From Micromonospora sp. M71_S20 (lineage in GTDB: Bacteria > Actinomycetota > Actinomycetes > Mycobacteriales > Micromonosporaceae), in contig NZ_RCCV01000004.1 of NCBI RefSeq assembly GCF_003664255.1, positions 814,319-878,318 on the forward strand: a stretch of 64,000 nucleotides of DNA, written 5' to 3'. The notes under the pieces were generated by a model, which had not been told where the DNA came from, searched no databases, and saw nothing but the letters and a program-made list of their open reading frames with translations. Of this stretch, positions 63,821 to 64,000 are shown piece after piece (position 1 is the first letter of the stretch; each line of letters begins with the position of its first letter). The translations under genes and the position numbers were made by a program.

Positions 63821-64000
63821 TCAGAACGCGTAGCGGACGCGGCAGTACGGCGCCTTCGCGGCGATCAGGTCCGTCAACGCCGCCACGTAGGCGCCCTTGC
63901 TGCCGGTGCGGTACCGCACGTTCCAGCCGCCGGTCTGCGACCGCTTCGGCTGCTGGAGATCCGGCCGCCAGAGGACCTCCTCGGCCTTCGGATGCCAGCC
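63821..64000 (-). CDS. Unknown protein, C-terminal 59 residues (cut by window edge)
   Basis: An open leftward frame runs in from the window edge and ends in TGA at 63821-63823. It has the strong G/C third-position bias of real genes here. The visible part includes HPKAEEVLWRPDLQQPKRSQ and ends APYCRVRYAF. It is convergent with the rRNA operon; the 5S terminator hairpin lies between them and may serve both. I do not recognise the family from this fragment. Confidence 0.65.
   Translation of the reverse strand, partial: GWHPKAEEVLWRPDLQQPKRSQTGGWNVRYRTGSKGAYVAALTDLIAAKAPYCRVRYAF

Overview
The window comes from a high-GC actinobacterium. The complete 16S-23S-5S rRNA operon at the right end reads as Micromonosporaceae and most likely Micromonospora (judged from remembered 16S signatures, not a search). 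Codon third positions are almost all G or C, starts are often GTG, and genes in operons commonly overlap by ATGA or GTGA. No transposase, integrase, phage gene, tRNA or CRISPR array was seen.

Region 1 (1-22.0 kb) is an enediyne biosynthetic gene cluster, cut off at the left edge. Its core is an iterative enediyne polyketide synthase (KS-AT-ACP-KR-DH-phosphopantetheinyl transferase) followed directly by the E10-type thioesterase, a flavin reductase and a cytochrome P450. Two DUF1702 (UnbL-type) paralogues lie just upstream. The UnbV-type FG-GAP/ASPIC protein, the UnbU-type RnfD-like membrane protein and a further membrane protein lie downstream, beyond a divergent AraC/MerR regulator pair. To the left are an AhpD-like protein, a membrane protein rich in intramembrane histidines, a CopC-like protein, an extended SDR, a DUF5987-type protein and the start of a GMC oxidoreductase.

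Region 2 (22.0-24.4 kb) is a compact three-gene leftward operon: a FadR-type regulator with a near-consensus operator upstream, a membrane hydroxylase carrying the alkylglycerol monooxygenase signature, and a lysoplasmalogenase-family protein. Together they suggest an ether-lipid breakdown unit. Region 3 (24.4-35.6 kb) looks like a conflict or membrane-associated ATPase locus. It holds an HTH-nSTAND-WD40 protein with 14 repeats and, divergently, an operon of a 32-residue leader ORF, a membrane ATPase-like protein with a destroyed Walker A, an intact HerA-like ATPase, a disordered protein and a multi-pass membrane protein. A DivIVA-like coiled-coil protein follows (35.7-37.1 kb).

Region 4 (37.3-57.9 kb) is a pectin/uronate utilisation island. 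Four secreted pectate lyases (one PL3, one with two PL1 domains, two single PL1) are followed by a leftward catabolic operon: two Gfo/Idh/MocA oxidoreductases, UxaC, an enolase-superfamily dehydratase and a UxuB-like reductase. Divergent from it is a rightward operon of a LacI regulator, a sugar-binding lipoprotein, two ABC permeases, a DUF624-like membrane protein and a PmoA/DUF6807 protein. A perfect LacI-type palindrome sits in the leader of the catabolic operon. The lyases would cut pectin outside the cell, the ABC importer would take up oligomers (its ATPase is not encoded here), and the operon would process the uronates.

Region 5 (57.9-64.0 kb) holds the rRNA operon with three tandem promoters, a tRNA-less 16S-23S spacer, a strong terminator and the 3' end of one further leftward gene.
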